The translations under genes were made by a program, and so were the position numbers. Shown here in pieces: positions 47,862-57,383 of a DNA stretch of 64,000 bases. Within the stretch, counting starts at the first letter, position 1. Each line of letters starts with the position of its first letter. A model generated the notes under the pieces. It was not told the origin of the DNA. It searched no databases and worked only from the letters and a program-made list of their open reading frames with translations. Origin of the DNA: Pasteurellaceae bacterium Macca (lineage in GTDB: Bacteria; Pseudomonadota; Gammaproteobacteria; Enterobacterales; Pasteurellaceae); contig LVZB01000001.1 in the NCBI GenBank assembly GCA_023101485.1, forward strand, positions 620,001-684,000, in the 5' to 3' direction.

Positions 47862-48623
47862 TTACGACGATGCAATAATGACTTCTACGCCTTGGGCTTC
47901 AATTTCTTGACGAATTTGTAAGTCAAGTTCATCATCGGTAATCAATTTATCGATCTGTTGCCAAGTGAGCTCCACATTTGGCATTTTTCGCCCGATTTTT
48001 TGTGACTCAATCAGCACGATCACTTCCCGAGCAACCTCTGCCATTACACGGCTTAGCCCGACTAATTCATTAAACGTCGTCGTGCCTTGTGCTAAATCAA
48101 GCCCATCCGCCCCAATAAAAAGTTGGTCAAAGTTATAAGATCTCAACACCTGCTCCGCCACTTTGCCTTGGAAAGATTCAGAACGAGTATCCCAAGTACC
48201 ACCTGTCATTAACACGGTGGGCTCGCACTCGTGAGCCGTTAATTCATTGGCTAAGGCGAGGGAGTTTGTCATCACAACCAAACCCGTTTGATGCAAGGCT
48301 TTGACTAATGCCCCTGTCGTGCTACCACTATCAATAATGATACGGTTATGATCGGCAATCCAATTCACCGCTTCATTGGCAATGGCTAACTTTTGTTTCG
48401 AAAGTTGCTCTTGACTCTCTTCAATTAACTCCGTGGGAATTTTTATCGCCCCGCCATAACGGCGCAATAAAAAACCACTCTCTTCCAGAGCGGTTAGGTC
48501 TTTGCGAATAGTGACTTCGGAGGTATCAAAAAAGTGCGCTAAATACTCCACACTCACTTCCCCCTGTTCTTGCACTAAATTTGCAATGATTTGACGGCGT
48601 TGTTGGGTGTTTCGTTTCGACAT
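47862..48623 (-). CDS. DeoR/GlpR-family transcriptional regulator
   Basis: 253 residues. The N-terminal winged helix-turn-helix reads QRRQIIANLVQEQGEVSVEYLAHFFDTSEVTIRKDLTALEESGFLLRRYGGA; the C-terminal sugar-phosphate sensor domain has the DSGSTTGALVKAL phosphate loop and IGADGLD. Placed upstream of glmS in the same direction, as in H. influenzae, it probably senses an amino-sugar phosphate and controls glmS; that is inference from context. Confidence 0.88.
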   Translation of the reverse strand: MSKRNTQQRRQIIANLVQEQGEVSVEYLAHFFDTSEVTIRKDLTALEESGFLLRRYGGAIKIPTELIEESQEQLSKQKLAIANEAVNWIADHNRIIIDSGSTTGALVKALHQTGLVVMTNSLALANELTAHECEPTVLMTGGTWDTRSESFQGKVAEQVLRSYNFDQLFIGADGLDLAQGTTTFNELVGLSRVMAEVAREVIVLIESQKIGRKMPNVELTWQQIDKLITDDELDLQIRQEIEAQGVEVIIASS

Positions 48624-48749
48624 ATTTATATCGCATTATCTTTCGTTTCAAAATTTAGTGCATTTTAGTGGGTTTAAGCCGAAAAAGAAAGTGAAATTTA
48701 TCGCCAACGCCATCAAAACAGCACGACATATATTCAAAAAAGAGGAAAT

Positions 48750-48776
48750 AAAAAAGCGAGCTCATTCGCTCGCTTT
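48750..48776 (-). terminator. accC terminator
   Basis: AAAGCGAGC (48753-48761) and GCTCGCTTT (48768-48776) form a 9-base stem with a 6-base loop; on the minus strand the T-run continues through 48750. It lies 18 bases after the accC stop. Confidence 0.85.
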
Positions 48777-48794
48777 GGATTGTTTTTATCGGGA

Positions 48795-50138
48795 TTATTT
48801 CAAGCCCAATTTCTTTTCAAGGTAGTGAATGTTCGTGCCACCTTTGCGGAAATTTTCATCGGACAGAATCTGCTGATGAAGTGGGATATTGGTTTTAATC
48901 CCTTCAATAATGGTTTCGCTGAGGGCATTCTCCATACGGCGAATGGCAATATCACGATTTTCCGCATAAGTAATGAGCTTGCCGATCATGGAATCATAAT
49001 GCGGTGGCACAGAATAGCCTGCGTAAATGTGGGAATCCCAACGTACGCCTAAGCCCCCCGGCACATGCAAGCGGGTAATTTTACCCGGCGAAGGTAAGAA
49101 GGTATTCGGATCTTCAGCATTGATACGGCACTCAATCGCATGACCACGGACTTTAATATCCGCTTGCTTAACGGAAAGCGGTAAGCCCGCTGCAACGCGT
49201 AGCTGCTCTTTCACTAAGTCGATACCGGTAATCATCTCCGTCACAGGATGCTCTACTTGCAAACGGGTATTCATCTCAATGAAATAGAACTCGCCGTTTT
49301 CGTAGAGGAACTCAAACGTCCCTGCCCCACGGTAGCCGATTTCGATACACGCATTGGCACAACGCTCGCCGATAAATTTACGCAGTTCATCGGTAATCCC
49401 CGGTGCTGGCGCTTCTTCCACCACTTTTTGGTGGCGACGTTGCATCGAACAATCCCGCTCGGCAAGATAAACGGCGTTGCCGTGGGTATCTGCAAGCACT
49501 TGGATTTCAATATGGCGTGGATTTTCAAGGTATTTTTCCATATACACCATATCGTTATTAAACGCCGCTTTCGCTTCCGCTTTAGTCATGGCGATAGACT
49601 CTTCAAGATCTTTTTCTTGATGAACCACACGCATACCACGACCACCACCGCCCCCAGAGGCTTTGATGATCACTGGGTAACCAATGCGTTTTGCGATCTC
49701 TTTATTTTTCGCCGTATCGGATCCCACTGGGCCATCTGAACCCGGCACACAAGGCACGCCGGCTTTTTTCATCGCATTGATTGCAGAGACTTTATCGCCC
49801 ATTAAGCGAATCACATCCGCCGTTGGCCCAATAAAGGTAAAGCCCGATTTTTCGACTTGTTCAGCAAAATCTGCATTTTCAGATAAGAATCCGTAACCCG
49901 GATGCACCCCGTCCGCCCCGGTCACTTCGGCAGCGGCAATAATGGCAGGGATATTGAGGTAACTTTTGGTAGAAGGTGCAGGACCGATACAAATGGTTTC
50001 GTCTGCAAGGAGAACGTGTTTCAATTCACGGTCAGCGGTGGAATGTACCGCCACGGTTTTAATGCCGAGCTCTTTGCAAGCACGCAAAACGCGTAAAGCA
50101 ATTTCGCCACGGTTCGCAATGACAACTTTTTCTAACAT
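48795..50138 (-). CDS. accC: Acetyl-CoA carboxylase, biotin carboxylase subunit
   Basis: 447-residue ATP-grasp enzyme that carboxylates the biotin of AccB. The biotin-carboxylase N domain starts [26 protein letters not shown]; the ATP lid has [12 protein letters not shown], and the active site ENG...[16 protein letters not shown]. It follows accB by 78 bases, which hold an inverted USS pair. Confidence 0.97.
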   Translation of the reverse strand: MLEKVVIANRGEIALRVLRACKELGIKTVAVHSTADRELKHVLLADETICIGPAPSTKSYLNIPAIIAAAEVTGADGVHPGYGFLSENADFAEQVEKSGFTFIGPTADVIRLMGDKVSAINAMKKAGVPCVPGSDGPVGSDTAKNKEIAKRIGYPVIIKASGGGGGRGMRVVHQEKDLEESIAMTKAEAKAAFNNDMVYMEKYLENPRHIEIQVLADTHGNAVYLAERDCSMQRRHQKVVEEAPAPGITDELRKFIGERCANACIEIGYRGAGTFEFLYENGEFYFIEMNTRLQVEHPVTEMITGIDLVKEQLRVAAGLPLSVKQADIKVRGHAIECRINAEDPNTFLPSPGKITRLHVPGGLGVRWDSHIYAGYSVPPHYDSMIGKLITYAENRDIAIRRMENALSETIIEGIKTNIPLHQQILSDENFRKGGTNIHYLEKKLGLK

Positions 50139-50159
50139 TTAGCTTGTCCTTTTAGCGGA

Positions 50160-50206
50160 ACAAGCGGTCTTTTTTTGCAAACTTTTTGCCAAAATCGACC
50201 GCTTGT
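50160..50206. repeat. Inverted pair of uptake signal sequences between accB and accC
   Basis: ACAAGCGGTC (50160-50169) and GACCGCTTGT (50197-50206) are inverted with a 27-base spacer. The hairpin lies inside the accBC transcript; on the plus strand the first copy is followed by TTTTTTTG, but on the coding (minus) strand the U-run after the stem is absent (TTCCGC), so accC should still be transcribed. Confidence 0.75.
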
Positions 50207-50216
50207 AACAAGAGAA

Positions 50217-50681
50217 TTATTCAATAATGAATAGTTTTTGGTCAAATTCAACGGCTTCGCCATCATTTACGAGGATCGCTTTCACGACACCGGCTTTGTC
50301 CGATTCAATGCGGTTCATCATTTTCATCGCTTCAACGATACAAAGCGCATCGCCAACTTTCACGCTTTGCCCCACTTCCACAAACGGTTTTGCTTCTGGG
50401 CTTGGGCTACGGTAGAACGTCCCCACCATTGGTGAAAGCACAGCGTGGCCACTCACTTCGTTGCTTGGCGCCGGTGCGGCTGCTGGTGTAGCCACGGGTG
50501 CAACAGGGGCAGGCTGTGCCACCGCCGTTGGTGCAGGTGCGCTAACATATTGTACAGGCGCTGCCGAAGCTGGGGCTGCACGGCTAATGCGTACCGTTCC
50601 CTCTTCCTCAGATACCTCTAATTCAGTGATGCCTGACTCTTCGACTAATTCAATAAGTTTTTTAATTTTGCGAATATCCAT
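50217..50681 (-). CDS. accB: Acetyl-CoA carboxylase, biotin carboxyl carrier protein
   Basis: 154 residues: a helical N-terminal region ([23 protein letters not shown]), an Ala/Pro-rich linker (about 36-75), and the biotinyl domain with Lys120 in VEAMKMMN as the biotin site. The thumb loop is present ([13 protein letters not shown]). First gene of accBC, 178 bases downstream of aroQ. Confidence 0.97.
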   Translation of the reverse strand: MDIRKIKKLIELVEESGITELEVSEEEGTVRISRAAPASAAPVQYVSAPAPTAVAQPAPVAPVATPAAAPAPSNEVSGHAVLSPMVGTFYRSPSPEAKPFVEVGQSVKVGDALCIVEAMKMMNRIESDKAGVVKAILVNDGEAVEFDQKLFIIE

Positions 50682-50859
50682 AATTGAGATCCGTGTGATA
50701 AATGAAAAGAGAAACTCTGCACGGGAATGCAGAGCAAAATTGGGCGTAGATTACCTCAAATTCGCCAAATTTGCGATTAAAATCTTGTAAAATTGGCAAG
50801 ATCGAGGCAATTTTGGCACTGTTCCTATCAGTTTGAGAAAAGTGTAAAAATGCTTGAAA

Positions 50860-51300
50860 TTATGATTTGCTTAAAAATTCCACGGCGTAATCCAGCGCAT
50901 AATCATAGCCCTTTACCCCTAAGCCACAGATCACCCCTTTGGCAATATCGCTTAAATAGGAGTGATGACGAAAAGGCTCTCGGGCATGCACATTGGAGAG
51001 ATGCACCTCAATAAAAGGAATATTCACACTTAATAACGCATCCCTCAATGCCACGCTGGTATGCGTAAAAGCCGCGGGGTTGATAATAATAAAATCAACC
51101 TGTTGAAAAGCTTGATGAATACGGTTAAGCAAGGCTTCTTCACCATTGGCTTGATAATAATCGAGGGAGAACCCCCGTGATAACGCTTGTTGTTGTAGGT
51201 GTTGCTCAATTTCGGCGAGAGTTTGTGCCCCGTAAATATGGGGTTCTCGTTTGCCCAACATATTCAAATTTGGGCCGTTAAGTAGCAAGATTTTTTTCAT
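50860..51300 (-). CDS. aroQ: 3-dehydroquinate dehydratase, type II
   Basis: 146 residues from the ATG at 51300, preceded by AAAGAG; the frame extends nine codons further into the arsC end. Signature [19 protein letters not shown] holds the catalytic Arg/Tyr loop; [16 protein letters not shown] and [18 protein letters not shown] follow. Third step of the shikimate pathway. The aroQ-accB-accC order is widespread in gamma-proteobacteria. Confidence 0.96.
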   Translation of the reverse strand: MKKILLLNGPNLNMLGKREPHIYGAQTLAEIEQHLQQQALSRGFSLDYYQANGEEALLNRIHQAFQQVDFIIINPAAFTHTSVALRDALLSVNIPFIEVHLSNVHAREPFRHHSYLSDIAKGVICGLGVKGYDYALDYAVEFLSKS

Positions 51301-51310
51301 AATAGGCTCT

Positions 51311-51652
51311 TTAAGGGAGTAGTTCATTCACTAATTCTGGTGGGCGACAAAAGCGGACACCTTTATCACTTTCCACAAAAGGGCGATTCAATAGGCTTGG
51401 GTTTGCCACAATGTGGGCGAGGATCGCTTCATCACTCGTCTGATCATCAATGACGCCATAGGCAGGCACATCCGTGCGAATCGCTTGCCGCGGTGTTAAG
51501 CCACTCTTTTCAATTAAGTTTTTGACGGTATCAATATCAAGGGCGGTGTTAAGGTATTCGACAATCTTTGGCTCAATGCCTCGACGGCGAATCAAAGCCA
51601 GTGTTTCCCGTGATTTTGAGCAATTTGGGTTGTGGTAAATGGTGATGCTCAT
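51311..51652 (-). CDS. arsC: ArsC-family reductase
   Basis: 113 residues from the ATG at 51652 with AAGGAG upstream. Thioredoxin-like fold with the active Cys in [11 protein letters not shown] and the three Arg contacts of glutaredoxin-linked arsenate reductase ([19 protein letters not shown]), so true arsenate reductase chemistry is plausible. No arsB or arsR is nearby, so it is a stand-alone housekeeping copy. It ends ten bases before aroQ. Confidence 0.88.
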   Translation of the reverse strand: MSITIYHNPNCSKSRETLALIRRRGIEPKIVEYLNTALDIDTVKNLIEKSGLTPRQAIRTDVPAYGVIDDQTSDEAILAHIVANPSLLNRPFVESDKGVRFCRPPELVNELLP

Positions 51653-51738
51653 AAGTGCTCCTTTATTCAATTAAACATCGTTTCTCTTCGTAAGAGTGCT
51701 ATAATTTGCTCAATTATCTTAAATTCATAGAGGTTATT

Positions 51739-53280
51739 ATGCAATCTTCATTACAAGATATTCTCGACACCGTAAAAGCGAATAATTTAACCTATCATCA
51801 AAAATTGATGATAATCGGCAATATTGCAGAACGGCTATTCAACCCAATCGAATTATTAAGTTATACCGAAGAAGAGTGGCAACATATTGAAAATCAGATG
51901 ATCTGCGATTTGAATGAAGGCTATGCCATTTACCGCCCTCGTTATATTTTGCCTGACTATAATGTATATATCCAAAAAGGCTGTCAATTTCTCGATCTCC
52001 CGCCACCTAAAACCCTTGATGATGTCCTTGATGGCTTACTAATTATTTATGCTCACGTTCCTTCTATTACGACTTACCCTGTCTATATCGGGCGACTTGA
52101 TCAGTTAATTGACCCTTTTATTACCGATGAAGCCAGTGATTATCCTAAAATTAAACGTTTCTTAAATCATATTGATAAAACTATCGCTGATTCTTTCTGC
52201 CACGCCAATATCGGCCCTTACGATACTCGTGCAGGACGCTTAATTCTTCAAGCAGTCATTGAATTAGAAAATACCACACCAAATATGACCATTCGCTACG
52301 ATAAGACAAAAACTTCACGGGAATTTGCTGAACTGGCAGCCAAAGCCTGTTTATTAGTATCTAAGCCTTCTTTTGCGAATGATGCTTACTACATTAGCGA
52401 TTTAGGTGAAGAATATGGCGTAGCAAGTTGCTACAACGCTTTACCTGAATGTGGCGGTGCTTATACCTTAACTCGCTTACGGCTTGGCACGATTGGACGA
52501 GCCTGTCAAAGTGTTGATGAAATGGTGAACCATTTATTACCCAAAGTCGCAAAATTAGCACTCTCAACAATGGATAAACGACATAAATTTTTGGTGGAAG
52601 AGAGCCACTTTTTCGACACTGATTTTTTAGTGAAAGAAGGTTTTATTCAACGCACTAATTTTACCAGTATGATTGCGATTGTCGGGCTGGCTGATGCGAC
52701 AAATCATTTACTTCATCAAGAAGGTTTAAACGAAACCTTTGGCCAAAGTAAACGAGGCGATGAAATTGCGACGGCAATTATGGAGAAATTGCAAGACGTG
52801 GTGAATGCACATCAAGGGCTGTATGTTGAGCGAACAAGCGGTCGTTATTTGCTTCACGCCCAAGTAGGTGCAAGTATTCACGAAGAAGATAAAGCCAATA
52901 ACCCCGCACACCGAGTACGCGTAGGACAAGAGCCAACACTTCTTGCTCATCTCAAACAATCTGCCCCTTATCACCAATATTTCCCTTCTGGCACCGGCGA
53001 TCTCTTTGCCTTTGATCAAACCTATACCGATCATCTTGATGCTGTTGTCGATATTATTGACGGCTCATTTGCACAAGGCTACCGCTATATCACAACCTAT
53101 CTCAAAAATACCGATTTAATTCGGGTAACGGGCTATTTAGTGAAAAAAAGTGAAGTAGAGCGTTTCCGTAACGGTGAAGCGGTGCTACGAGATACGACTT
53201 GGTACGGCTCAGGCACGGACGAATGTGCCAATGTCTTTGATCGCCAACTACGCGATGAGCAGAATGTGAGTGCTAAATAA
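51739..53280 (+). CDS. yjjI: YjjI-family glycyl radical enzyme
   Basis: 513 residues from the ATG at 51739 (GAGG upstream). The C terminus has the glycyl radical motif RVTGY with Gly465; candidate active-site cysteines are Cys231 and Cys238 in ASCYNALPECGGAY. It is shorter than pyruvate formate-lyase and lacks its Cys-Cys pair. It matches the E. coli YjjI family, whose reaction is not established. Oxygen-sensitive, so active only anaerobically. It is followed 97 bases later by its activase gene. Confidence 0.88.
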   Translation: MQSSLQDILDTVKANNLTYHQKLMIIGNIAERLFNPIELLSYTEEEWQHIENQMICDLNEGYAIYRPRYILPDYNVYIQKGCQFLDLPPPKTLDDVLDGLLIIYAHVPSITTYPVYIGRLDQLIDPFITDEASDYPKIKRFLNHIDKTIADSFCHANIGPYDTRAGRLILQAVIELENTTPNMTIRYDKTKTSREFAELAAKACLLVSKPSFANDAYYISDLGEEYGVASCYNALPECGGAYTLTRLRLGTIGRACQSVDEMVNHLLPKVAKLALSTMDKRHKFLVEESHFFDTDFLVKEGFIQRTNFTSMIAIVGLADATNHLLHQEGLNETFGQSKRGDEIATAIMEKLQDVVNAHQGLYVERTSGRYLLHAQVGASIHEEDKANNPAHRVRVGQEPTLLAHLKQSAPYHQYFPSGTGDLFAFDQTYTDHLDAVVDIIDGSFAQGYRYITTYLKNTDLIRVTGYLVKKSEVERFRNGEAVLRDTTWYGSGTDECANVFDRQLRDEQNVSAK

Positions 53281-53377
53281 AAAATGAAGACATTATGAGT
53301 AAAAGCGGGCAATGATGCTCGCTTAAACCAATCTTCACTTTTCGTTTTTCCGATAAACAATGTCAGCAGGATATGGA

Positions 53378-54163
53378 ATGAACACCCTTGCGAATATTTT
53401 TGTTCCCTTGCACCGTATTATTCCCTTTTCCAATGTGGAAGGGCAAGGTAACCGTACGAGCATTTTTCTACAAGGCTGTAAGTTGAATTGCTTGTATTGC
53501 CACAATCCTGAAACGATTGCCCGCCATAATCCCGAAGCCAAAATGGTCAGCTTGCAATATTTATATGATCAAATCATGGACGCTGTTCCCTTTATTCGCG
53601 GCATCACTATTTCAGGCGGTGAGCCGACGATTCATCACAAAAAACTTGTACCACTCTTTCAAGCAGTTAGAAAAACAGGGCTAACTTGCTATTTAGATAG
53701 TAGCGGATTTTTTGATTATGAGCAGACATTGCCGTTGATTGAGATAACCGATAAATTTTTATTCGATCTGAAAGGTGATGGCTTAGGGCTACAAACACTC
53801 TGTTTTGATCGTAAAAATCAAGCCGGTCTGATACCAACACAACCTATTCCCACACTTCAACATATTAAAAGCGATAACCTAAACCGTAATTTGGCTAATC
53901 TGGCAAAATTACTCCCCTTAGGCAAAATTGAAGAAGTGCGGTTAGTGTTTATTACGGGCTTTTTTGATGCGCATACATTGATTGCCAAAGTCGCCGAGTT
54001 ATTACGCCATTACCCTGATGTTTTACTCAAAATTATTCGAGTTCACTCAAAAGGTAGCCGAGATCCTCAAGGGCTTAATGCACATATCCCCACTCTGGCA
54101 GAAACACAGGAATTAGCTGATTTTGCACAACATTTAGGTATTCAGCGTATCAAAGTAATTTAA
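53378..54163 (+). CDS. yjjW: YjjW-type glycyl radical enzyme activase (radical SAM)
   Basis: 261 residues from the ATG at 53378; a start at 53360 is possible. The radical SAM [4Fe-4S] motif is C34-x3-C38-x2-C41 (GCKLNCLYCHNPE) and the SAM-binding GGEPT follows (TISGGEPT). Unlike E. coli YjjW, the two-cluster ferredoxin-like insert between the motif and GGE is missing: only about 35 residues separate them. It installs the glycyl radical on YjjI in an anaerobic cell. Confidence 0.85.
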   Translation: MNTLANIFVPLHRIIPFSNVEGQGNRTSIFLQGCKLNCLYCHNPETIARHNPEAKMVSLQYLYDQIMDAVPFIRGITISGGEPTIHHKKLVPLFQAVRKTGLTCYLDSSGFFDYEQTLPLIEITDKFLFDLKGDGLGLQTLCFDRKNQAGLIPTQPIPTLQHIKSDNLNRNLANLAKLLPLGKIEEVRLVFITGFFDAHTLIAKVAELLRHYPDVLLKIIRVHSKGSRDPQGLNAHIPTLAETQELADFAQHLGIQRIKVI

Positions 54164-54202
54164 CAAAATTTTGTTAAAAAATGACCGCTTGTAAGCCCAT
54201 GC

Positions 54203-54640
54203 TTAACCTAATTGAGTGATGGGAATTTGCTGTGCTGCATCGGATTTCTTTGTCGGCAAGACTTGTTCAAGCCGATATTGATTGAGAGATTGGTAAAACT
54301 GCTCTTGTGCCTCATTCAGGAGCGATTTTAAACCACAACGGGGATGCAATACGCATAATGGTGAGGTGCAATTGACCATTTGTGGATCACCTTGCAAAAT
54401 CCGAATAAGATCCCCTAAAGGTAGGTGCAACGTTTCTGGAGCAAGACGAATACCTCCGCCCTTACCTCGGGTGGTAATCAACCAACCTTGTTTTGCCATA
54501 AAATGGACAATCTTAACCAAATGATTTTCCGACACTTGGAGCTGTGTCGCTAACATTCCAATCGTATAATTTTCCGCCTGATTACTGCCAAGTAACATCA
54601 AAATGCGAAAGCCGTAGTCCGTAAATTTATTTAATTGCAT
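54203..54640 (-). CDS. nsrR: Nitric-oxide-sensing repressor NsrR
   Basis: 145 residues from the ATG at 54640 (MQLNKFTDYGFRILMLL). Rrf2 family winged helix with Fe-S ligands Cys91, Cys96 and Cys102, the same numbering as in E. coli NsrR; the recognition helix contains VSENHLVKIVHFMAKQGW. NO destroys its cluster and releases target promoters. It is divergent from hmp, with an NsrR-type operator at the hmp -10. Confidence 0.92.
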   Translation of the reverse strand: MQLNKFTDYGFRILMLLGSNQAENYTIGMLATQLQVSENHLVKIVHFMAKQGWLITTRGKGGGIRLAPETLHLPLGDLIRILQGDPQMVNCTSPLCVLHPRCGLKSLLNEAQEQFYQSLNQYRLEQVLPTKKSDAAQQIPITQLG

Positions 54641-54692
54641 AGCCCCTCTCTTTCGCGCCAAATTTTAGCACGAAATATTCTGCCTAATAGCC

Positions 54693-54721
54693 TTGATTCT
54701 TTGTGCTTTAAAATGTATTTT
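54693..54721 (+). promoter_or_regulatory. hmp promoter
   Basis: TTGATT (54693-54698), 17-base spacer, TATTTT (54716-54721). The -10 lies inside the NsrR operator. Confidence 0.55.
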
Positions 54722-54732
54722 AAATACACTTT
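54710..54732. promoter_or_regulatory. NsrR operator
   Basis: AAAATGTATTT-T-AAATACACTTT, an 11-1-11 palindrome with one mismatch, close to the known NsrR consensus (AAGATGYATTT and its complement). It covers the hmp -10 and would repress hmp until NO is present. Confidence 0.75.
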
Positions 54733-54760
54733 AAAAATAATAACTCAACGAGGAAATCCT

Positions 54761-55963
54761 ATGTCTTTAACCCCAAAACAAATTGAACTGATTAAAGCGA
54801 CAGTCCCTGTCCTGCGTGAAAATGGTGTGGCATTAACGGGCTATTTTTACAATCGCATGTTAAACAACCATCCTGAATTAAAAGAGGTGTTTAACCTCGG
54901 GCATCAGCGTAGCGGTGCTCAAGCTCGCTCCTTAGCCGGTGCAGTATTGGCTTATGCAGAAAATATTGAAAACCCAAGTGTGCTTGCCTCAGCAATTGAA
55001 TTGATGGCACATAAACACGTCAGTTTGGAAATCCAAGCCCCTGATTATCAAATTGTCGGGAGCAATTTATTACACTCCATTAGTGAAGTGTTATCCATTC
55101 CAATGGATGATCCCCTCATTGAAGCTTGGGCGGCGGCTTATGGCCAGCTTGCGGAGGTGTTAATTTCCACTGAAAAAGCCATCTATGATGAACATGCCCA
55201 AACACAGGGGAGCTGGTTAGGCTGGCGAACCTTTAAAATCGCCAAAAAAGTGGTTGAAAATAGCGAGATTACCTCTTTCTATCTTCAGCCCACAGACGGC
55301 GGGGCTTTACCGCACTACAAAGCTGGGCAATATATTTCCGTGCGAGTCTTGGTGGAAGAATTAGGCTTAAAACAACCTCGGCAATATACGCTCTCCGACA
55401 GCCCGAAAACCGATCACCTGAGAATCTCTGTGAAACGGGAAGATCCGAAAGGCGAACTTGCTGGGGGCTGGGTTTCAAACACGCTCCACGGGCTGAATGA
55501 AGGCGATGAGATTGAAGTCACCGCCCCAACGGGTAACTTCTTCCTGATTGATAGCACGAAACCGAATGTCTTTATCAGCGGTGGTGTGGGCTTAACCCCG
55601 ATGATTGCGATGCTCAATCAGCTTGTCGATGCCAATATCCCTGCTCCGGTGAGTTTTATTCACGCTTGCCGAAATGCCGAAGTACATGCCATGAAACCGC
55701 ATGTGGATGCCGTCAAAGCGCGTTTTGATCATGTAAAAAGTTTTACCGCCTATGAGCAAGGCAATGAAGGGGACGCCGATGTGATTGGTCGCTTAGATTT
55801 ACATCAACTCCCTCGGGAATTATTACCGACCTTAGCAGATTACTACCTCTGCGGCCCACTCTACTTTATGCAAGCACAATACAAAACCTTGCTTGAATTG
55901 GGTATTGCGAAGGAACAAATCCACCTCGAAGCCTTTGGCACCGGGGGCGTGCAGTTAAGTTAA
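54761..55963 (+). CDS. hmp: Flavohaemoprotein (nitric oxide dioxygenase)
   Basis: 400 residues from the ATG at 54761, behind GAGGAAATCCT. Globin domain with proximal His86 (AHKHVS) and distal region Y30/Gln54; then a ferredoxin-reductase domain with FAD motif RQYTLSDSP and NAD(P)H motif SGGVGLTPM. It converts NO to nitrate. It is regulated by the divergent nsrR. Confidence 0.96.
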   Translation: MSLTPKQIELIKATVPVLRENGVALTGYFYNRMLNNHPELKEVFNLGHQRSGAQARSLAGAVLAYAENIENPSVLASAIELMAHKHVSLEIQAPDYQIVGSNLLHSISEVLSIPMDDPLIEAWAAAYGQLAEVLISTEKAIYDEHAQTQGSWLGWRTFKIAKKVVENSEITSFYLQPTDGGALPHYKAGQYISVRVLVEELGLKQPRQYTLSDSPKTDHLRISVKREDPKGELAGGWVSNTLHGLNEGDEIEVTAPTGNFFLIDSTKPNVFISGGVGLTPMIAMLNQLVDANIPAPVSFIHACRNAEVHAMKPHVDAVKARFDHVKSFTAYEQGNEGDADVIGRLDLHQLPRELLPTLADYYLCGPLYFMQAQYKTLLELGIAKEQIHLEAFGTGGVQLS

Positions 55964-55975
55964 ACCCCATAAAAA

Positions 55976-55997
55976 AACGGGGCAATGCCCCGTTTTC
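55976..55997. terminator. Bidirectional terminator between hmp and serA
   Basis: AACGGGGC/GCCCCGTT stem with an AAT loop; T-run TTTTC on the plus strand and at least seven Ts on the minus strand. It can end both convergent transcripts. Confidence 0.85.
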
Positions 55998-56013
55998 TCG
56001 TTTTTGACCCCTA

Positions 56014-56022
56014 ACAAGCGGT
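56014..56022 (+). repeat. Uptake signal sequence near the serA end
   Basis: ACAAGCGGT followed by CGTTTTTAG, in the hmp-serA intergenic region, 23 bases from the serA stop. Confidence 0.8.
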
Positions 56023-56044
56023 CGTTTTTAGTGACTTTTTTGCA

Positions 56045-57274
56045 CTACAGTAATACACGCGCTTTAATCGTACCGTCAATCTCTTTCAAGCGTGCAAGGG
56101 CTTCGGCTGTATTGTCCGATTCCACATCAATCACCACATAACCGACATTCGGATCCGTCTGTAAATACTGTGCGGCAATATTCACATTTAATTCCACAAA
56201 CACTTGGCTGATTTTATTCAGAACCCCAGGGCGATTTTCGTGAATATGGAGCAAGCGATTTGTGCCTTGGTGGCTTGGTAAAGAAACCTCTGGGAAATTC
56301 ACCGCGGAAAGGGTTGATCCGTTATCGGAGTATTTAACAAACTTATTCGCCACTTCTGTACCGATATTCTCTTGAGCTTCAGACGTTGAACCGCCAATAT
56401 GCGGGGTCAAAATCACGTTATCAAATTGACACAATGGCGACTCAAAAGGATCACTGGCAGAGGCGGGCTCTTCAGGGAATACATCTAAGGCTGCACCGCG
56501 TAATTTCCCCCCTTCAATGGCTGCGGCAAGGGCATCAATATCCACCACCGTTCCCCGTGCGGCATTGATTAACACGGCATCGTCTTTTAATTGGGCAATG
56601 CGTGTAGCGTCCATTAAATTTTTCGTTGAGGCATTTTCTGGCACATGGAGAGAAATGGCATCACAGGTAGAAAGGAGAGATTCAAGGCTTGCCATTTGTT
56701 GCGCATTACCGAGGGGCAATTTATTTTCAATATCGTAGAAGAAGACTTGCATCCCAATAGATTCCGCAATAATACTTAACTGCGAACCGATATGCCCATA
56801 ACCGATAATCCCCAGTTTTTTCCCCCGCACTTCGTTTGAGCCTGTGGCAGATTTATTCCAAATGCCACGATGCACTTCGGCATTCGCTTTCGGCACTTGA
56901 CGCATCAATACAATGATTTCACCTAGCACCAACTCCGCCACGGAACGAGTATTGGAGAAAGGCGCATTAAACACAGGAATACCGCGTTTTTTTGCTGCTT
57001 CTAAATCCACTTGGTTTGTTCCAATACAGAAACAGCCAATGGCAATCAATTTCGGCGCTTGGGCTAACACTTCCTCGGTCAAAAAGGTGCGTGAGCGAAT
57101 ACCAACAAAGTGGGCATCTTTAATCGCGTCGATCAGCTCCGCCCCATCAAGGGCTTTTTTGTGGTAGTCGATATTGGTGTATCCCGCTGATTTCAGCACA
57201 TCCACGGCATTTTGATGGACGCCTTCAAGCAAGACGAATTTGATTTTAGATTTGTCGAGTGAAACTTTTGTCAT
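56045..57274 (-). CDS. serA: D-3-phosphoglycerate dehydrogenase
   Basis: 409-residue enzyme, nearly identical in length to E. coli SerA (410). NAD-binding motif GYGHIGSQLS, catalytic Arg/Glu/His in NAARG, PEEP, HIGGST, and a C-terminal ACT domain (IHENRPGVLNKISQVFVELNVNIAAQYL) for serine feedback. First step of serine synthesis. Confidence 0.97.
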   Translation of the reverse strand: MTKVSLDKSKIKFVLLEGVHQNAVDVLKSAGYTNIDYHKKALDGAELIDAIKDAHFVGIRSRTFLTEEVLAQAPKLIAIGCFCIGTNQVDLEAAKKRGIPVFNAPFSNTRSVAELVLGEIIVLMRQVPKANAEVHRGIWNKSATGSNEVRGKKLGIIGYGHIGSQLSIIAESIGMQVFFYDIENKLPLGNAQQMASLESLLSTCDAISLHVPENASTKNLMDATRIAQLKDDAVLINAARGTVVDIDALAAAIEGGKLRGAALDVFPEEPASASDPFESPLCQFDNVILTPHIGGSTSEAQENIGTEVANKFVKYSDNGSTLSAVNFPEVSLPSHQGTNRLLHIHENRPGVLNKISQVFVELNVNIAAQYLQTDPNVGYVVIDVESDNTAEALARLKEIDGTIKARVLL

Positions 57275-57340
57275 TGTTTTTTCCTGTTGTGTTTATGTTG
57301 CAAAATAATTGATAAAAATGACCGCTTGTGACGCTTACAC

Positions 57341-57379
57341 AACGCCCAGCAGAGTGAAGGCACTGTGCTGGGCGTTTTT
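57341..57379. terminator. Hairpin between serA and glyS
   Basis: AACGCCCAGCA (57341-57351) pairs with TGCTGGGCGTT (57366-57376), 11 bases. The T-run (TTTTT) is on the plus strand; on the minus strand, where glyS is transcribed, the stem is followed by GTGT, so glyS termination there would be weaker. serA is downstream on the same strand. Confidence 0.55.
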
Positions 57380-57383
57380 CAGA

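Noticed and set aside
50160-50206. Terminator separating accB and accC
   Set aside because: The inverted USS pair has no U-run on the transcribed (minus) strand, so it is unlikely to stop accC transcription.
51311-51652. Arsenic resistance island
   Set aside because: Only a single ArsC-family gene, in the aroQ-accBC context; no arsB, arsR or arsA.
51671-51738. FNR site controlling yjjI
   Set aside because: No TTGAT-N4-ATCAA-like sequence in the gap; anaerobic control may act elsewhere or through ArcA.
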